Shown here: positions 47,107 to 57,894 of the stretch, one piece after another
Layout of the letters: every line of letters begins with the position of its first letter
Position numbering within the stretch: the stretch's first letter is position 1
Position numbers and translations under genes: made by a program
The notes under the pieces: model-generated
Database searches by the model: none
Told to the model about the DNA's origin: nothing
The model's input: only the letters and a program-made list of their open reading frames with translations
Origin: Proteus terrae subsp. cibarius
GTDB lineage: Bacteria > Pseudomonadota > Gammaproteobacteria > Enterobacterales > Enterobacteriaceae
Direction: 5' to 3'
Length of the DNA: 64,000 nucleotides
NCBI RefSeq assembly: GCF_011045835.1
Contig: NZ_CP047349.1
Span: forward strand, 1,612,001-1,676,000

Positions 47107-47571
47107 ATGAAGAAGACGGTGTTATTATTATCTATGATCACATTATTATCAGGGTGTAAAATAAACGAGGCTATTCGTTCAGTTAATAGTGCTGTAAACC
47201 AAATTGTTCCATCAATGGAATCTCCAGTAACTGAAGCGACTTATGCGGGAATATGTAAGGATTTTAGTGATAATGAGATTGCGGCGAAGAAAAAATGGAG
47301 AGGGAAGTGGATTATTTTAGAAGGAAGAGTGACCACTATCGCAAGTTTAGAAGAAGTAGTCAGATATGACCTCTATAAACCAACACCACCTAAAGTTGTT
47401 GCTATTTCATTTAATAATAAAGCCAGTGCTTCATATACTTTAAAACCAAGTGAAGAAGATAATGTTCTTAAAATTAAGAAAGGACAAACTGCAAAAATAA
47501 AAGGTGAAATAAGCGATATTACTTATACACTGGGCTGTTTGATCCTTTTAGAGAACGGAACCATACAGTAA
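47107..47571 (+). CDS. Lipoprotein with a probable OB-fold (tRNA_anti-like) domain
   Basis: 154 residues with AAGGA before the ATG. The signal ends in LLSGC (Cys17, followed by Lys). From about residue 45 the pattern WIILEGRVTTIAS, PPKVVAISFNN, LKIKKGQTAKIKGEISDIT and LGCLILLENG is that of small OB-fold proteins (tRNA_anti-like) found in periplasmic lipoproteins. No enzymatic motif is seen; function unknown. Confidence 0.8.
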   Translation: MKKTVLLLSMITLLSGCKINEAIRSVNSAVNQIVPSMESPVTEATYAGICKDFSDNEIAAKKKWRGKWIILEGRVTTIASLEEVVRYDLYKPTPPKVVAISFNNKASASYTLKPSEEDNVLKIKKGQTAKIKGEISDITYTLGCLILLENGTIQ

Positions 47572-47576
47572 TAAGT

Positions 47577-47656
47577 CATTTCAATTGAACCAATCGATTC
47601 GAGCATTGGCAATTTTCTTAATTGAAATGCTCTCAGCCTCTTAATTGAGGCTTTTT
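47577..47656 (+). terminator. Nested stem-loop and terminator after the 47107 lipoprotein
   Basis: CATTTCAATT (47577-47586) pairs with AATTGAAATG (47620-47629) and encloses CCAAT/ATTGG (47590-47594, 47605-47609). It is followed by a standard terminator, AGCCTC-TTAATT-GAGGCT plus TTTT (47635-47656). The next 270 bases are the grxD promoter region with nothing else recognised. Confidence 0.75.
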
Positions 47657-47926
47657 ATTTCTCCTAACATTTTATTCAGTGATTGTGTCGGTAGTAAGAG
47701 ATGAAATAACAAGATAAAACACACTTATAAACATCTGTAACGTATTGATTTATTTTTTATGTTTCATTGTGTATTTTCTCATCAATAGTACTGTGGTTTA
47801 GTACCAATCTGTTGTTTTATATCGATAATTAAACTTATATAGAGGTTTCTAATATAAAGTGGTATTCTTCTTTCATGTTTTCCCCTATAAAGCATATCGA
47901 ATATAAAAGGCTGTAAGGACTTACAA

Positions 47927-48268
47927 ATGACGACTATTGAAAAAATTGAACGCCAGATCAACGAAAACCCAATTATTTTATACATGAAAGGTTCACCAAA
48001 ATTACCAAGTTGTGGTTTTTCTGCTCAGGCAGTTCAAGCTATCTCTGCTTGTGGTGAGCGTTTTGCGTATGTTGATATCCTGCAAAACCCAGATATTCGT
48101 GCAGAATTACCAAAATATGCACACTGGCCAACCTTCCCACAATTATGGGTAGATGGTGAATTAGTCGGTGGATGTGACATTATTTTAGAAATGTATCAGC
48201 GTGGTGAATTACAGAAGTTATTAAAAGAGACTGCTGATAAATATCGTGGTGAAGAAGAAGCACAGTAA
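47927..48268 (+). CDS. grxD: GrxD (Grx4), monothiol glutaredoxin
   Basis: 113 residues (E. coli 115). The CGFS active site is at 29-32, with Lys21 for glutathione and WPTFPQLWV downstream. It binds [2Fe-2S] clusters with glutathione and BolA-type partners and helps deliver clusters. Single gene with terminator. Confidence 0.95.
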   Translation: MTTIEKIERQINENPIILYMKGSPKLPSCGFSAQAVQAISACGERFAYVDILQNPDIRAELPKYAHWPTFPQLWVDGELVGGCDIILEMYQRGELQKLLKETADKYRGEEEAQ

Positions 48269-48321
48269 TTCATTTTTATCGTCTCGGTATTGAAACGTAT
48301 AAAGATAGTGAGATCTTCAAT

Positions 48322-48355
48322 AAAAAAGCCAGTTCATCATTGAACTGGCTTTTTT
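48322..48355 (+). terminator. Terminator of grxD, possibly shared with rnt
   Basis: AAAAAAGCCAGTTCA-TCAT-TGAACTGGCTTTTTT: a 15-base stem with flanking A and T tracts, between convergent grxD and rnt. Confidence 0.9.
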
Positions 48356-48390
48356 CTGTTATTCATAAATGTACCAGAGACACCATGATT

Positions 48391-49050
48391 TTAAGGTGTA
48401 GGTAATGGCCATCCACCAAGCTTTTTCCAGCGGTTAACTAATTCACAAAAAAGTAATGATGTGCGATTTGTATCGTATAACGCGCCATGTGCTAATTTGC
48501 TATCAAAGGGAATACCAGCAGTGATGCAGGCTTTCGCTAAAATTGTCTGCCCTAATACCAATCCGCTTAAAGCTGCTGTATCAAAGGTGGCAAAAGGGTG
48601 AAAAGGATTACGTTTTAATCCAGCTCGCTCAGCGGCTGCCATAACAAAGCTGTGATCAAAATTTGCATTGTGAGCTACAATAATGGCGCGGTTACAATCA
48701 GCATCCTTCATTCCTTTACGTACCATTTTAAAAATGGCATGAAAGGCTTCATATTCACTGACTGCACCACGTAAAGGATTGGTCGGATCAATACCTGTAA
48801 ATTCTAAGGCTGCAGGTTCTAGATTAGCCCCATCAAAGGGTTCAACATGAAAATGTAATGTGTTGTCTGGTTTTAGCCAACCTTGTTCATCCATTTTTAA
48901 TGTAATAGCGGCGATTTCAAGTAAACCGTCTGTTTTCGCATTAAATCCACCTGTTTCAACATCGATGACAACAGGGTAGTAACCCCGAAAACGGTTACAA
49001 AGCTTATTGGGATTATTTATATCAGGCATTAAGTTGTACTTATCCGACAA
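48391..49050 (-). CDS. rnt: Rnt, ribonuclease T
   Basis: 219 residues (E. coli 215). DEDDh exonuclease trimming the CCA end of tRNA and 3' ends of stable RNAs. Catalytic residues visible: Asp30 and Glu32 (VIDVET), Asp132 (NANFDHSF), His188 and Asp193 ([11 protein letters not shown]). It follows gloA after 75 bases with a hairpin between. Confidence 0.95.
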   Translation of the reverse strand: MSDKYNLMPDINNPNKLCNRFRGYYPVVIDVETGGFNAKTDGLLEIAAITLKMDEQGWLKPDNTLHFHVEPFDGANLEPAALEFTGIDPTNPLRGAVSEYEAFHAIFKMVRKGMKDADCNRAIIVAHNANFDHSFVMAAAERAGLKRNPFHPFATFDTAALSGLVLGQTILAKACITAGIPFDSKLAHGALYDTNRTSLLFCELVNRWKKLGGWPLPTP

Positions 49051-49084
49051 AAAATAGAGTATCGGAAATTGATAATCAGTAAGG

Positions 49085-49113
49085 CCAGAAAGATAAGCAT
49101 GTTATCTTTCTGG
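49085..49113. terminator. Hairpin between gloA and rnt
   Basis: CCAGAAAGATAA-GCATG-TTATCTTTCTGG is a perfect 12-base stem after the gloA stop. A T-tract follows on the plus strand but not clearly on the gloA strand, so its terminator role for gloA is uncertain. Confidence 0.55.
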
Positions 49114-49125
49114 TTTTAATAAAAA

Positions 49126-49533
49126 TTAGTTACCTAGAGCGTGACTTGCACTTTTGTTTTCGATGAGCTCGATTTTGTATCCATCAGGGTCTTCAACAAA
49201 AGCAATAATTGTTGAGCCGCCTTTTACTGGGCCTGCATCACGGGTAACATTACCGCCAGCTTGGCGAATGGCTTCGCAGGTTGCAGCAACATCATCAACA
49301 CCTAATGCTACATGCCCAAAAGCAGTTCCCATTTCGTAGCTGTTTACACCCCAGTTATAGGTTAATTCGATAACCGCACCGGTGCTTTCATCACCATAAC
49401 CAACAAAAGCTAACGAGTATTTATATTCCTCATTCTCGCTAGTGCGTAGAAGTTGCATACCTAAAACCTTGGTATAAAAGTCGATAGAACGTTGCAAATC
49501 GCCCACTCGGATCATGGTATGAAGTACTCGCAT
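49126..49533 (-). CDS. gloA: GloA, glyoxalase I (lactoylglutathione lyase)
   Basis: 135 residues, same as E. coli. Converts the methylglyoxal-glutathione hemithioacetal to S-lactoylglutathione. Metal ligands His5, Glu56, His74 and Glu122 are at the E. coli positions, as in the nickel-dependent class. In E. coli nemRA lies beside it; that pair is absent here. Confidence 0.97.
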   Translation of the reverse strand: MRVLHTMIRVGDLQRSIDFYTKVLGMQLLRTSENEEYKYSLAFVGYGDESTGAVIELTYNWGVNSYEMGTAFGHVALGVDDVAATCEAIRQAGGNVTRDAGPVKGGSTIIAFVEDPDGYKIELIENKSASHALGN

Positions 49534-49718
49534 ATAAACCTCTTGTGTTTTTCTAATGATTAAACCCTACAGATAAACTGATGGCGGAGTACTATAACGC
49601 GTTAAAGCCCTAAAGTTCAATTTTACTACGCCTTTAACAGTTCAATAAATCATGTTGTGCAGATAATATCTCTATTAACTATACTCTATTGTAACAAACA
49701 ATAGGGAGGGAAAATCAA

Positions 49719-49958
49719 ATGCAAGAACAATTAGAATTTTTTGATATTCCTAGTCCTTGTATTGGACGTTGCGAAATGAATGCACAAGGATATTGCATGG
49801 GGTGTTATCGTAGCCGTCAAGAGCGGTTTGATTGGTCAAAAATGAATCAATATGAGAAAAGAAATATATTACGACTTTGTCAGCAACGTTATTTAAGAAC
49901 ATTAAAAAGAGTGGGTTCCTCAATTGAAAAAGAGAATGAACAACTCAATTTATTTTAA
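49719..49958 (+). CDS. ydhL: DUF1289 protein (YdhL-like)
   Basis: 79 residues with GGGAGG before the ATG. Four Cys in a zinc- or iron-binding pattern (Cys14, Cys18, Cys26, Cys29: SPCIGRC ... YCMGCYR) define DUF1289, followed by a basic helix ending RLCQQRYLRTLKR. E. coli ydhL lies in the same neighbourhood. Function unknown. Confidence 0.88.
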   Translation: MQEQLEFFDIPSPCIGRCEMNAQGYCMGCYRSRQERFDWSKMNQYEKRNILRLCQQRYLRTLKRVGSSIEKENEQLNLF

Positions 49959-50409
49959 ATATTCCACTTATTTTTTAATATTAAAATAATAATTAACTAT
50001 TTTTTTAATTCATTGTTTTTATTTATTGTAGTCATGTGGTTTATTATTTTTTCTTTATTAATATAAAGTTATAACTTTAAAGTATCATTCTGGTTTTTTA
50101 TTTTTAACTATTTGATAATAATGATATTTTTCTTATTTTTTAGTGTTGAGTTTAAAATAATAATAATTATTATGTAAAAAAATATAGATTAGTTTTTATA
50201 ACAAGGTTATTCTTTATGGACTTTCGTTGCTAGAAAGAAATGGTTTAATTATATCTGGAAAATAATTACTTATCTAATAAATAGGATTATAACTATATTA
50301 GTTATTAAAGGTAATATTTTAATTAAAAAGAATAGGTAAATATTGTATTAAAAATGAATATCTAAACTTTGTAATAAGTTGACTGAAAATGCTAATTAAG
50401 GAGAGATAA
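49959..50409. other. Very AT-rich gap upstream of slyA
   Basis: 451 bases, rich in T and A runs, without ORF or recognisable structure. It must contain the slyA promoter. The AT-richness itself fits a region bound by H-NS, which SlyA often counteracts; that is inference. Confidence 0.35.
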
Positions 50410-50838
50410 GTGGAATCAACATTAGGAGCTGATTTAGCGCGTTTAGTTCGATTATGGCGTGCTTTAATTGATCATCGTCTCAAACCGTTAAAACTAACCC
50501 AAACCCATTGGGTGACTTTGTATAATATCAGCCAATTACCTCCAGAGCAGTCACAAATCCAATTGGCAAAAGCAATAGGAATCGAGCAACCATCTTTAGT
50601 GAGAACCTTAGATCAACTGGAAGAAAAAAAACTGATATGTCGGCATACATGTGCAAATGATCGTAGAGCAAAACGTATAAAATTAACAAAAGAATCTGAG
50701 CCTTTTATTAATGAGGTTTACACAGTAATAGAAAAAACGAGACGAGAGATATTAGGTGGTATCCAACTAGAAGAAATCGAAAGGTTAATAGGTACAATCA
50801 AAAAATTAGAAAAAAATATAAATAGGCTAAATGACTAA
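50410..50838 (+). CDS. slyA: SlyA, MarR-family transcriptional regulator
   Basis: 142 residues starting at GTG, with AAGGAGAG upstream, as in the enterobacterial family (E. coli 144). MarR winged helix: [27 protein letters not shown] near residues 32-58 and the wing [33 protein letters not shown] region after it. It activates virulence and envelope genes, often by antagonising H-NS. Divergent order with slyB differs only in spacing from E. coli. Confidence 0.95.
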   Translation: MESTLGADLARLVRLWRALIDHRLKPLKLTQTHWVTLYNISQLPPEQSQIQLAKAIGIEQPSLVRTLDQLEEKKLICRHTCANDRRAKRIKLTKESEPFINEVYTVIEKTRREILGGIQLEEIERLIGTIKKLEKNINRLND

Positions 50839-51104
50839 TAATTTCAAATTTAATATATATTCTATTTAAATCATATTAATTACATGATAATTATACTCTA
50901 AAGAGTTCAGTACTCAGCTAGATAACAAGTGAATGAGTCACTAGGACATATAAAGTATGTAACTGGTGTGAGTAAACGATGTCAACAACACTGAAACTTG
51001 AAATATGACGAGTATATAACGTAAATCTTTATATAGTTTGAATTGTGATAACTAGATTATATATTCGCGCTCTCTTTCGGTTACTTATTATTAAGTCATA
51101 AAAT
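50839..51104. other. Unexplained intergenic sequence after slyA
   Basis: 266 bases with less AT bias than the surrounding gaps. The part from about 50920 to 51025, which includes TAAAGTATGTAACTGGTGTG and ACTTGAAATATGACGAGTAT, looks constrained and resembles, from memory, a dispersed intergenic sequence of related enterobacteria. No ORF, no clear terminator. A second copy was not found in this window. Confidence 0.35.
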
Positions 51105-51136
51105 AAAACAGGCAACTTTAATGTTGCCTGTTTTTT
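51105..51136 (-). terminator. Terminator of slyB
   Basis: AAAACAGGCAAC-TTTAAT-GTTGCCTGTTTT, a 12-base stem followed by TTTTATTTTA on the minus strand, 18 bases after the slyB stop. Confidence 0.88.
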
Positions 51137-51154
51137 GTTGCTAATTGCTCATTA

Positions 51155-51622
51155 TTAGCGAGGAGAAACAGTTAAGTTATTTCCGTTACCAATAACGGCA
51201 ACACGTTGACCTTGGCTGTAAACAGTATTATCTGCTTTTTGAACGATAGCGACAGTTCTACCACTATCTAAACGAACTTCAATTTGAACACCCTTAGTGG
51301 TGTTTAATGCGCCTTGTGCTTGTTGTCCTGCCATACCACCTGCAATTGCACCAGCGGCTGTTGCAAGGTTACGGCCTGTACCACCACCCACAGTGTTACC
51401 TAACATACCACCGAGAACGGCACCACCAATCGCACCTAAAATATTCTCATCGCTACCCGCTTGAATATTTACTGCACGCACAGAAACCACTGTACCATAA
51501 GTAATATTTTGAGCTTGTTTTGCTTGGCTTGCGGTGTAAGTGTCACCGGACAGTGAATTTGTATTCACACAGCCAGTAAGTACAGTCATTGTAAAAAGAC
51601 CAATAAGTAAATGCTTAAACAT
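51155..51622 (-). CDS. slyB: SlyB, glycine-zipper outer-membrane lipoprotein
   Basis: 155 residues from the ATG at 51622 (AGGAG upstream), same as E. coli; an in-frame GTG two codons earlier is not needed. Signal ends VLTGC, acylated Cys18. A glycine-zipper hairpin (ILGAIGGAVLGGMLGNTVGGG ... AGAIAGGMAGQQAQGAL) is near residues 62-107. SlyB is PhoP-induced in E. coli and Salmonella and protects the outer membrane. Confidence 0.95.
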   Translation of the reverse strand: MFKHLLIGLFTMTVLTGCVNTNSLSGDTYTASQAKQAQNITYGTVVSVRAVNIQAGSDENILGAIGGAVLGGMLGNTVGGGTGRNLATAAGAIAGGMAGQQAQGALNTTKGVQIEVRLDSGRTVAIVQKADNTVYSQGQRVAVIGNGNNLTVSPR

Positions 51623-51843
51623 AGTCACTCCTAAAGAAAACCTGAGTTGAGTTGCTCAGATTATACCAATGTTATCTAGTATCAGTTATAGCTTGTTTTT
51701 TGCGTATGTCGACACTGATTTTAATAATATATAGCTTACTATATAGTAAAGGCCGATAGTAAAAACAGAAGAGATTTCTGAAAAAAGAGAATATAACATT
51801 ATATGTTAAAAATTTGCATCATCTTGATTATAAGGAAAAGAAC

Positions 51844-52956
51844 ATGATAGCAGGGCGGTACATTGGTGTGATGTCTGGCACAAGCTTAGATGGTGTTGAT
51901 GTTGTATTAGCTGCAATTAATAATAAGTTCGTTGCACAACAAGAAAATCATTTTCTGCCTTACCCACAAAATCTGCGCCAACGAATTTTAGCTGTTTGCC
52001 AAGGGCAACCTACTACCTTGCATGAAATCGGCCTATTAGATGCCCAATTGGGCGAGCTTTATGCGCAAGCAATTATAGAGTTACTCGCAAAAGTAAAACT
52101 TAGTGCGAGTGATATTACGGCGATAGGGTGCCATGGACAAACCATTTGGCATGAGCCAGAAAGTGATATGCCATTTACTATGCAAATTGGTGACAACAAT
52201 CGTGTTGCTGCATTAACAGGAATTACGACGGTTGGTGATTTTCGTCGCAGAGATATTGCTTACGGTGGGCAAGGTGCACCTTTAGTACCTGCTTTTCATC
52301 TTGCTGTATTAGGGCATTCTGTTGAAAAACGTATTATTTTGAATATTGGTGGCATCGCCAATATTTCATTGTTATTACCAGGTATTGCAGTTAAAGGCTA
52401 CGATACAGGTCCTGGAAATATGTTATTAGATAGCTGGAATTGGATCCATAACCAGACACCTTATGATGATAATGGTAAATGGGCTGCTACTGGCACTGTA
52501 AACCCAATTTTATTGAAAGATATGCTTTCGGATCCTTACTTTTCGCGTTCAGCACCTAAAAGCACAGGGCGAGAATATTTCAATACACAATGGTTAAATT
52601 ACCATTTAGCAAGAGTACCTAATGTTTTTCCTGAAGATGTACAAGCAACTTTAGTTGAATTAACCGCAATAAGTATTGTGCAACAAATCCAACTAAACGG
52701 TGGATGCGAACGTTTACTTGTTTGTGGTGGTGGGGCGCGAAATGGGCAGATTATGCATCGCTTAGCTTCACTATTACCAGGAACAGAAGTCGCGACAACG
52801 GATAAATATGGTTTAAGTGGTGATGACATGGAAGCGTTGGCATTTGCTTGGCTAGCCGCTCGCACTATTGCGAATGAATCAGGGAATTTACCTTCCGTAA
52901 CAGGGGCATCAAGAGAAACTGTTTTAGGGGCGATTTACCCTACAAATCCTCGTTAA
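51844..52956 (+). CDS. anmK: AnmK, anhydro-N-acetylmuramic acid kinase
   Basis: 370 residues from the ATG at 51844 (AAGGAAAAGAAC upstream); the ATG at 51814 lacks a ribosome-binding site. E. coli has 369. It hydrolyses and phosphorylates 1,6-anhydroMurNAc in cell-wall recycling. ASKHA motifs: [15 protein letters not shown] near 7-21, [16 protein letters not shown] and VCGGGARN. Confidence 0.95.
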   Translation: MIAGRYIGVMSGTSLDGVDVVLAAINNKFVAQQENHFLPYPQNLRQRILAVCQGQPTTLHEIGLLDAQLGELYAQAIIELLAKVKLSASDITAIGCHGQTIWHEPESDMPFTMQIGDNNRVAALTGITTVGDFRRRDIAYGGQGAPLVPAFHLAVLGHSVEKRIILNIGGIANISLLLPGIAVKGYDTGPGNMLLDSWNWIHNQTPYDDNGKWAATGTVNPILLKDMLSDPYFSRSAPKSTGREYFNTQWLNYHLARVPNVFPEDVQATLVELTAISIVQQIQLNGGCERLLVCGGGARNGQIMHRLASLLPGTEVATTDKYGLSGDDMEALAFAWLAARTIANESGNLPSVTGASRETVLGAIYPTNPR

Positions 52957-52999
52957 GCGTGATATGCTGAATGCAGTTTCTCAAAAGAGAGAGTGAAAA

Positions 53000-53653
53000 A
53001 TGACAGAACTTGATTTTATTGATGTTGCAGATTTACGCCGTGAATATATGAACGGTGGACTACGACGTCATGAATTAACTGAACAGCCGTTAGTTTTGTT
53101 TGAAAAGTGGCTAAAGCAGGCTTGTGAAGCGCGTTTGAGTGATCCTACTGCAATGTGTGTCGCAACAGTTGATGAAAATGGACAGCCTTACCAACGTATC
53201 GTGTTATTAAAACATTTCGATGAACATGGTTTAGTCTTTTATACCAACTTAGGTAGTCGCAAGGCGAGTCATTTAGAGCACAACCAACGAGTCAGTTTAT
53301 TATTTCCTTGGTACCCCTTAGAAAGACAAGTCTGTTTTTTAGGAAAAGCAGAAAAACTTTCCCCTATTGAAGTGATTAAATATTTCCATAGTCGCCCTAA
53401 AGATAGCCAAATAGCGGCCTGGGCTTCTCAACAGTCTTCTCGCATTTCCGCAAGAGGTGTGTTAGAGAGTAAGTTCTTAGAATTAAAGCAGAAATTCCAA
53501 AATGGAGAAGTGCCATTACCGAGTTTCTGGGGAGGGTATCGTGTGACATTTGATTCTGTTGAATTTTGGCAAGGGCGAGAAAATCGTCTGCACGATCGCT
53601 TTATCTACCAAAAATCACCACAAGGATGGGATATTGAGCGACTAGCACCTTAA
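53000..53653 (+). CDS. pdxH: PdxH, pyridoxine/pyridoxamine 5'-phosphate oxidase
   Basis: 217 residues (E. coli 218). FMN enzyme making pyridoxal phosphate. [18 protein letters not shown] near 59-76 and [19 protein letters not shown] near 78-96 are the FMN and substrate blocks; the end [10 protein letters not shown] ... IERLAP is conserved. In E. coli mliC lies between anmK and pdxH; here the gap is only 43 bases. Confidence 0.96.
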   Translation: MTELDFIDVADLRREYMNGGLRRHELTEQPLVLFEKWLKQACEARLSDPTAMCVATVDENGQPYQRIVLLKHFDEHGLVFYTNLGSRKASHLEHNQRVSLLFPWYPLERQVCFLGKAEKLSPIEVIKYFHSRPKDSQIAAWASQQSSRISARGVLESKFLELKQKFQNGEVPLPSFWGGYRVTFDSVEFWQGRENRLHDRFIYQKSPQGWDIERLAP

Positions 53654-53785
53654 TAGTGTGTTAATAAATTTGCCTCAAAAAGTCTTTTTCTACTGGTACT
53701 TAATGTAGTGGCGCTTTATGCTATACCACTTATGTTTCACTTATATTTTAAATAGACAAAAAACAATAAACCGATGGAGTCATTG

Positions 53786-55060
53786 ATGTCTAGCAAGAAC
53801 CTAATCACACAATTGCAGGAGCGTGGGCTAATTGCTCAGGTCACGGATGAGGCAGCTTTAGTAGAGCGTTTGGAGCAAGGTCCTATCGCTCTCTATTGTG
53901 GCTTCGATCCTACCGCTGATAGCCTGCATTTGGGGCATTTGGTTCCTTTGCTGTGTTTAAAACGATTCCAACTAGCCGGGCATAAGCCTGTGGCGTTGGT
54001 GGGTGGTGCAACGGGTCTAATTGGTGATCCTAGTTTTAAAGCCACCGAGCGCAAACTGAATACCCAAGATACTGTTCACGAATGGGTAGAAAAAATTCGT
54101 AAACAAGTATCACCTTTCTTAGATTTCAACAGTGGTGAAAACAGTGCGGAATTAGCAAACAACTATGACTGGTTCGGTCAAATGGATGTGCTGACATTCC
54201 TGCGTGATATCGGTAAACACTTCTCTGTGAACCAAATGATCAACAAAGAAGCGGTTAAACAGCGTTTAAACCGTGACGATGTGGGTATCTCTTTTACTGA
54301 ATTCGCCTATAACCTATTACAAGCTTATGACTTTGCGTCATTAAATACGCATTTAGGTGTTGAATTACAAATCGGTGGCTCTGATCAGTGGGGTAATATC
54401 ACTTCAGGTATCGATTTAACCCGTCGTTTCAATCAGAAACAAGTATTTGGTATGACCGTACCATTAATTACTAAATCTGATGGAACTAAATTTGGTAAGA
54501 CAGAAGGTGGTGCGGTTTGGTTAGATCCTAAGAAAACCAGCCCATACAAATTCTACCAGTTCTGGATTAATACAGCAGATGCTGATGTTTATCGCTTCTT
54601 GAAATTCTTCACATTTATGAGTATTGAAGAAATTAATGCACTTGAGGAAGAAGATAAAAATAGCGGTCAAGCGCCTCGAGCTCAGCGTGTATTAGCAGAA
54701 CTAGTTACTGGTTTAGTTCATGGTGAAGAGGGGTTAATCGCCGCTAAACGTATTACAGAAAGCTTATTCTCTGGTGCAATTGCAGACTTAACACAAGCTG
54801 ACCTTGAACAATTAGCACAAGACGGTATGCCAACAATTGAATTAGAAAAAGGCAGTGATTTGCAACAAGCGCTGGTTAACGCAGAATTAGTTCCTTCTCG
54901 TGGCCAGGCTCGTACAATGATTGGCTCTAACGCAGTTTCAATTAATGGCGAAAAACAGGACAATCCTGAATACGTCTTTGAAGAAAAAGATTTCTTATTT
55001 GGTCATTACTCCATTTTACGTCGCGGTAAAAAACATTACTGCCTCGTTATCTGGAAATAA
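53786..55060 (+). CDS. tyrS: TyrS, tyrosyl-tRNA synthetase
   Basis: 424 residues from the ATG at 53786 (GATGGAG upstream), same as E. coli; the ATG four codons earlier has no ribosome-binding site. Class I motifs are HLGH (residues about 48-51) and KFGKT. C-terminal S4-like RNA-binding domain follows ([20 protein letters not shown]). It charges tRNA-Tyr. Confidence 0.97.
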   Translation: MSSKNLITQLQERGLIAQVTDEAALVERLEQGPIALYCGFDPTADSLHLGHLVPLLCLKRFQLAGHKPVALVGGATGLIGDPSFKATERKLNTQDTVHEWVEKIRKQVSPFLDFNSGENSAELANNYDWFGQMDVLTFLRDIGKHFSVNQMINKEAVKQRLNRDDVGISFTEFAYNLLQAYDFASLNTHLGVELQIGGSDQWGNITSGIDLTRRFNQKQVFGMTVPLITKSDGTKFGKTEGGAVWLDPKKTSPYKFYQFWINTADADVYRFLKFFTFMSIEEINALEEEDKNSGQAPRAQRVLAELVTGLVHGEEGLIAAKRITESLFSGAIADLTQADLEQLAQDGMPTIELEKGSDLQQALVNAELVPSRGQARTMIGSNAVSINGEKQDNPEYVFEEKDFLFGHYSILRRGKKHYCLVIWK

Positions 55061-55068
55061 TTGACAGT

Positions 55069-55096
55069 AAAGGGCAGCCGATGAGTTGCCCTTTTT
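55069..55096 (+). terminator. Terminator of tyrS
   Basis: AAAGGGCA and TGCCCTTTTT form an eight-base stem around an 11-base loop, with a T-tract. Confidence 0.8.
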
Positions 55097-55182
55097 CTTA
55101 ATAACAATAAATAAACGTATATACCTCGCCTATGATGATAAAGCTTGGGTGTTGTGTGTATTCACAATAATCGGTTTATGTC

Positions 55183-56052
55183 ATGAAAAATATACTCTCT
55201 ATTCAGTCACATGTTGTTTTCGGCCACGCCGGTAACAGCGCCTCTGAGTTTCCAATGCGTCGTATGGGGGTGAATGTTTGGCCTCTAAATACAGTGCAAT
55301 TTTCAAATCACACGCAATATCCAGAAAAATGGACTGGGTGCGTTATGTCAGCAGAGCACATTACTGATATTGTTGATGGTATTGCCGCAATCGGTAAACT
55401 CTCACAATGTGATGCAGTGTTAAGTGGTTATTTAGGATCGGCTGAACAAGGTTTGCGTATTGTTGATATTGTGAAAAAAGTGAAACAAGCGAATCCTAAC
55501 GCATGGTATTTCTGTGATCCTGTAATGGGGCATCCTGAAAAAGGGTGTATTGTTCCTCCTGCTGTTTCAGGTGTGCTGTGTGAAGAAGCATTACCTATTA
55601 GTGATATTATTGCACCTAACTTATTAGAGCTTGAAACATTAAGTGGTGGCAAAGCCCTTCATAATGTTGATGAGTGCGTAAATGCCGCTCGTGAATTGTG
55701 TAAACAAGGCCCTAAAGTTGTATTAGTAAAACACTTATCACGTGCTGGATATCGTCATGATCGCTTTGAAATGCTGTTAGTAACCGCAGAACATAGCTGG
55801 CATGTTAGTCGTCCATTAGTCGATTTTGGTGAGCGTCAACCTGTGGGGGTTGGTGATTTAACCAGTGGTTTAATGCTGGTGGATTTACTCAAAGGTGTTG
55901 AATTACAAACCGCATTGGAACACGTTGCTGCGGCAGTTTATGAAGTGATGCTAAAAACAAAAGAGATGAATGAGTATGAACTGCAACTTGTTGCGGCTCA
56001 AGATCAAATGGTGCATCCAACGCATAGATTCTGTGCGACACAAATAGATTAA
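55183..56052 (+). CDS. pdxY: PdxY, pyridoxal kinase 2
   Basis: 289 residues (E. coli 287). Ribokinase-fold enzyme phosphorylating pyridoxal. N-terminal [15 protein letters not shown] near 6-20, [12 protein letters not shown] near 110-121, and the anion-hole [12 protein letters not shown] near 223-234 are visible. The tyrS-pdxY-gstA order equals E. coli. Shine-Dalgarno is weak. Confidence 0.95.
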   Translation: MKNILSIQSHVVFGHAGNSASEFPMRRMGVNVWPLNTVQFSNHTQYPEKWTGCVMSAEHITDIVDGIAAIGKLSQCDAVLSGYLGSAEQGLRIVDIVKKVKQANPNAWYFCDPVMGHPEKGCIVPPAVSGVLCEEALPISDIIAPNLLELETLSGGKALHNVDECVNAARELCKQGPKVVLVKHLSRAGYRHDRFEMLLVTAEHSWHVSRPLVDFGERQPVGVGDLTSGLMLVDLLKGVELQTALEHVAAAVYEVMLKTKEMNEYELQLVAAQDQMVHPTHRFCATQID

Positions 56053-56073
56053 TAGTTCTATAACAAGCTTAAA

Positions 56074-56110
56074 AAATAGCTCAAATTATTTTATATAACT
56101 TGAGCTATTT
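56074..56110. terminator. Bidirectional terminator between pdxY and gstA
   Basis: AAATAGCTCAA and TTGAGCTATTT form an 11-base stem with a 15-base loop; T-rich on the minus strand side, between convergent genes. Confidence 0.82.
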
Positions 56111-56120
56111 AAATCAAAAG

Positions 56121-56789
<669 letters not shown>

Positions 56790-56905
56790 TCACTAATATA
56801 AGATGATAAAAGGTTCTAAGAAATTAGCAAACTCAAATGATGCGAATAAAAAAGGCTTTTGTAAATCTGTGAACAAGGCTGTTAATTGATGAAAATATAC
56901 GAAAT

Positions 56906-56942
56906 AAATACTCCTTATATTTATAATATATAAGGAGTATTT
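56906..56942 (-). terminator. Terminator after the DUF3592 gene
   Basis: AAATACTCCTTATAT-TTATAAT-ATATAAGGAGTATTT, a 15-base stem directly after the stop codon. Confidence 0.75.
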
Positions 56943-56944
56943 TA

Positions 56945-57649
56945 TTATAACTCTTCAAACGAAGGTAAGAATGAAATATCAAGGTAATAAATTTTGGGAT
57001 TCTTTTTATCAACATAAACTGTAATAAGCTCTCTATTAATATAGGGTGTGGGATCAAAGAAGATATAACCACTCTTATAACGAATTAATCGATTGTTTAA
57101 TGTATCATGATAATCAGCAATAATTTGATAGGGAGAGCGGTGATTAAAACTGATATTACTATTAATAATAATTTCAGAAATTTTTACATTAATAGGCATT
57201 CCATCGCGTTTTAATCGTTGATCCCTTGTAGCTCTTCTTCTGATAAAATACAAAGGGATAAGCCCTGTTGATGCAAATAACAACCCGAAAATACTTAATA
57301 TAGTCCCAGCACCATATAAGCCTAAAAAGTTGTTAATAGTCGCTCTTTGTGGATCATTTGGAAGATAAATAACATTAATTTTTTCACCAAGATAAAAGCG
57401 GGATTGACTGCTACCTTCTGGTGAACGAAACGTTATTTCTCGATTATCTTCAGTATTGAATTGAATAATAGGGTGATAAAAATAGTCACCATCAGAAGAT
57501 TTACTCACACTTTGGTCAATAACAATACCTGTTGTTTCTATTCCATTCCTTACTACATTTAATTCAGATTTAATTACAAATAAAGCTACAATAAAAATAA
57601 TCGCACCAATAAGAGCAAAAATATAAAACAGAAATTTAAATTTCTTCAT
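56945..57649 (-). CDS. DUF3592-family membrane protein
   Basis: 234 residues. Membrane segment at about 7-27, an extracytoplasmic beta-rich domain (TTGIVIDQSVSKSSDGDYFYHPIIQF, GEKINVIYLPNDPQRATIN), a second membrane segment at about 113-133 with a basic RRRATRDQRLKR turn, and a C-terminal soluble domain repeating the same kind of strands. This is the DUF3592 layout; function unknown. It sits at the junction of two blocks that are far apart in E. coli (gstA side and fabI-sap side). Confidence 0.82.
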   Translation of the reverse strand: MKKFKFLFYIFALIGAIIFIVALFVIKSELNVVRNGIETTGIVIDQSVSKSSDGDYFYHPIIQFNTEDNREITFRSPEGSSQSRFYLGEKINVIYLPNDPQRATINNFLGLYGAGTILSIFGLLFASTGLIPLYFIRRRATRDQRLKRDGMPINVKISEIIINSNISFNHRSPYQIIADYHDTLNNRLIRYKSGYIFFDPTPYINRELITVYVDKKNPKIYYLDISFLPSFEEL

Positions 57650-57844
57650 ACATTAAATCCTTTTATTAATATGTGATTATTTTATCGCTAATATGAAGAA
57701 AAGATTATAGGAATAAACTAAAAAAACAAAAGTGAAATTTATCTAAAACGTAGCATTATTAAAAATGAAAAGGATAAGAACTATATTGGATAAAATTTCG
57801 ATAGTTAATGGCGTTAAGAGTAAAAACAGTAGAAACAACTTAAT

Positions 57845-57876
57845 AAAAACCAGCCTTCACAATGAGGCTGGTTTTT
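57845..57876 (-). terminator. Terminator of fabI
   Basis: AAAAACCAGCCT and AGGCTGGTTTTT form a 12-base stem with an eight-base loop, 18 bases after the fabI stop. Confidence 0.88.
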
Positions 57877-57894
57877 ATTATTCATAGAACAGAA

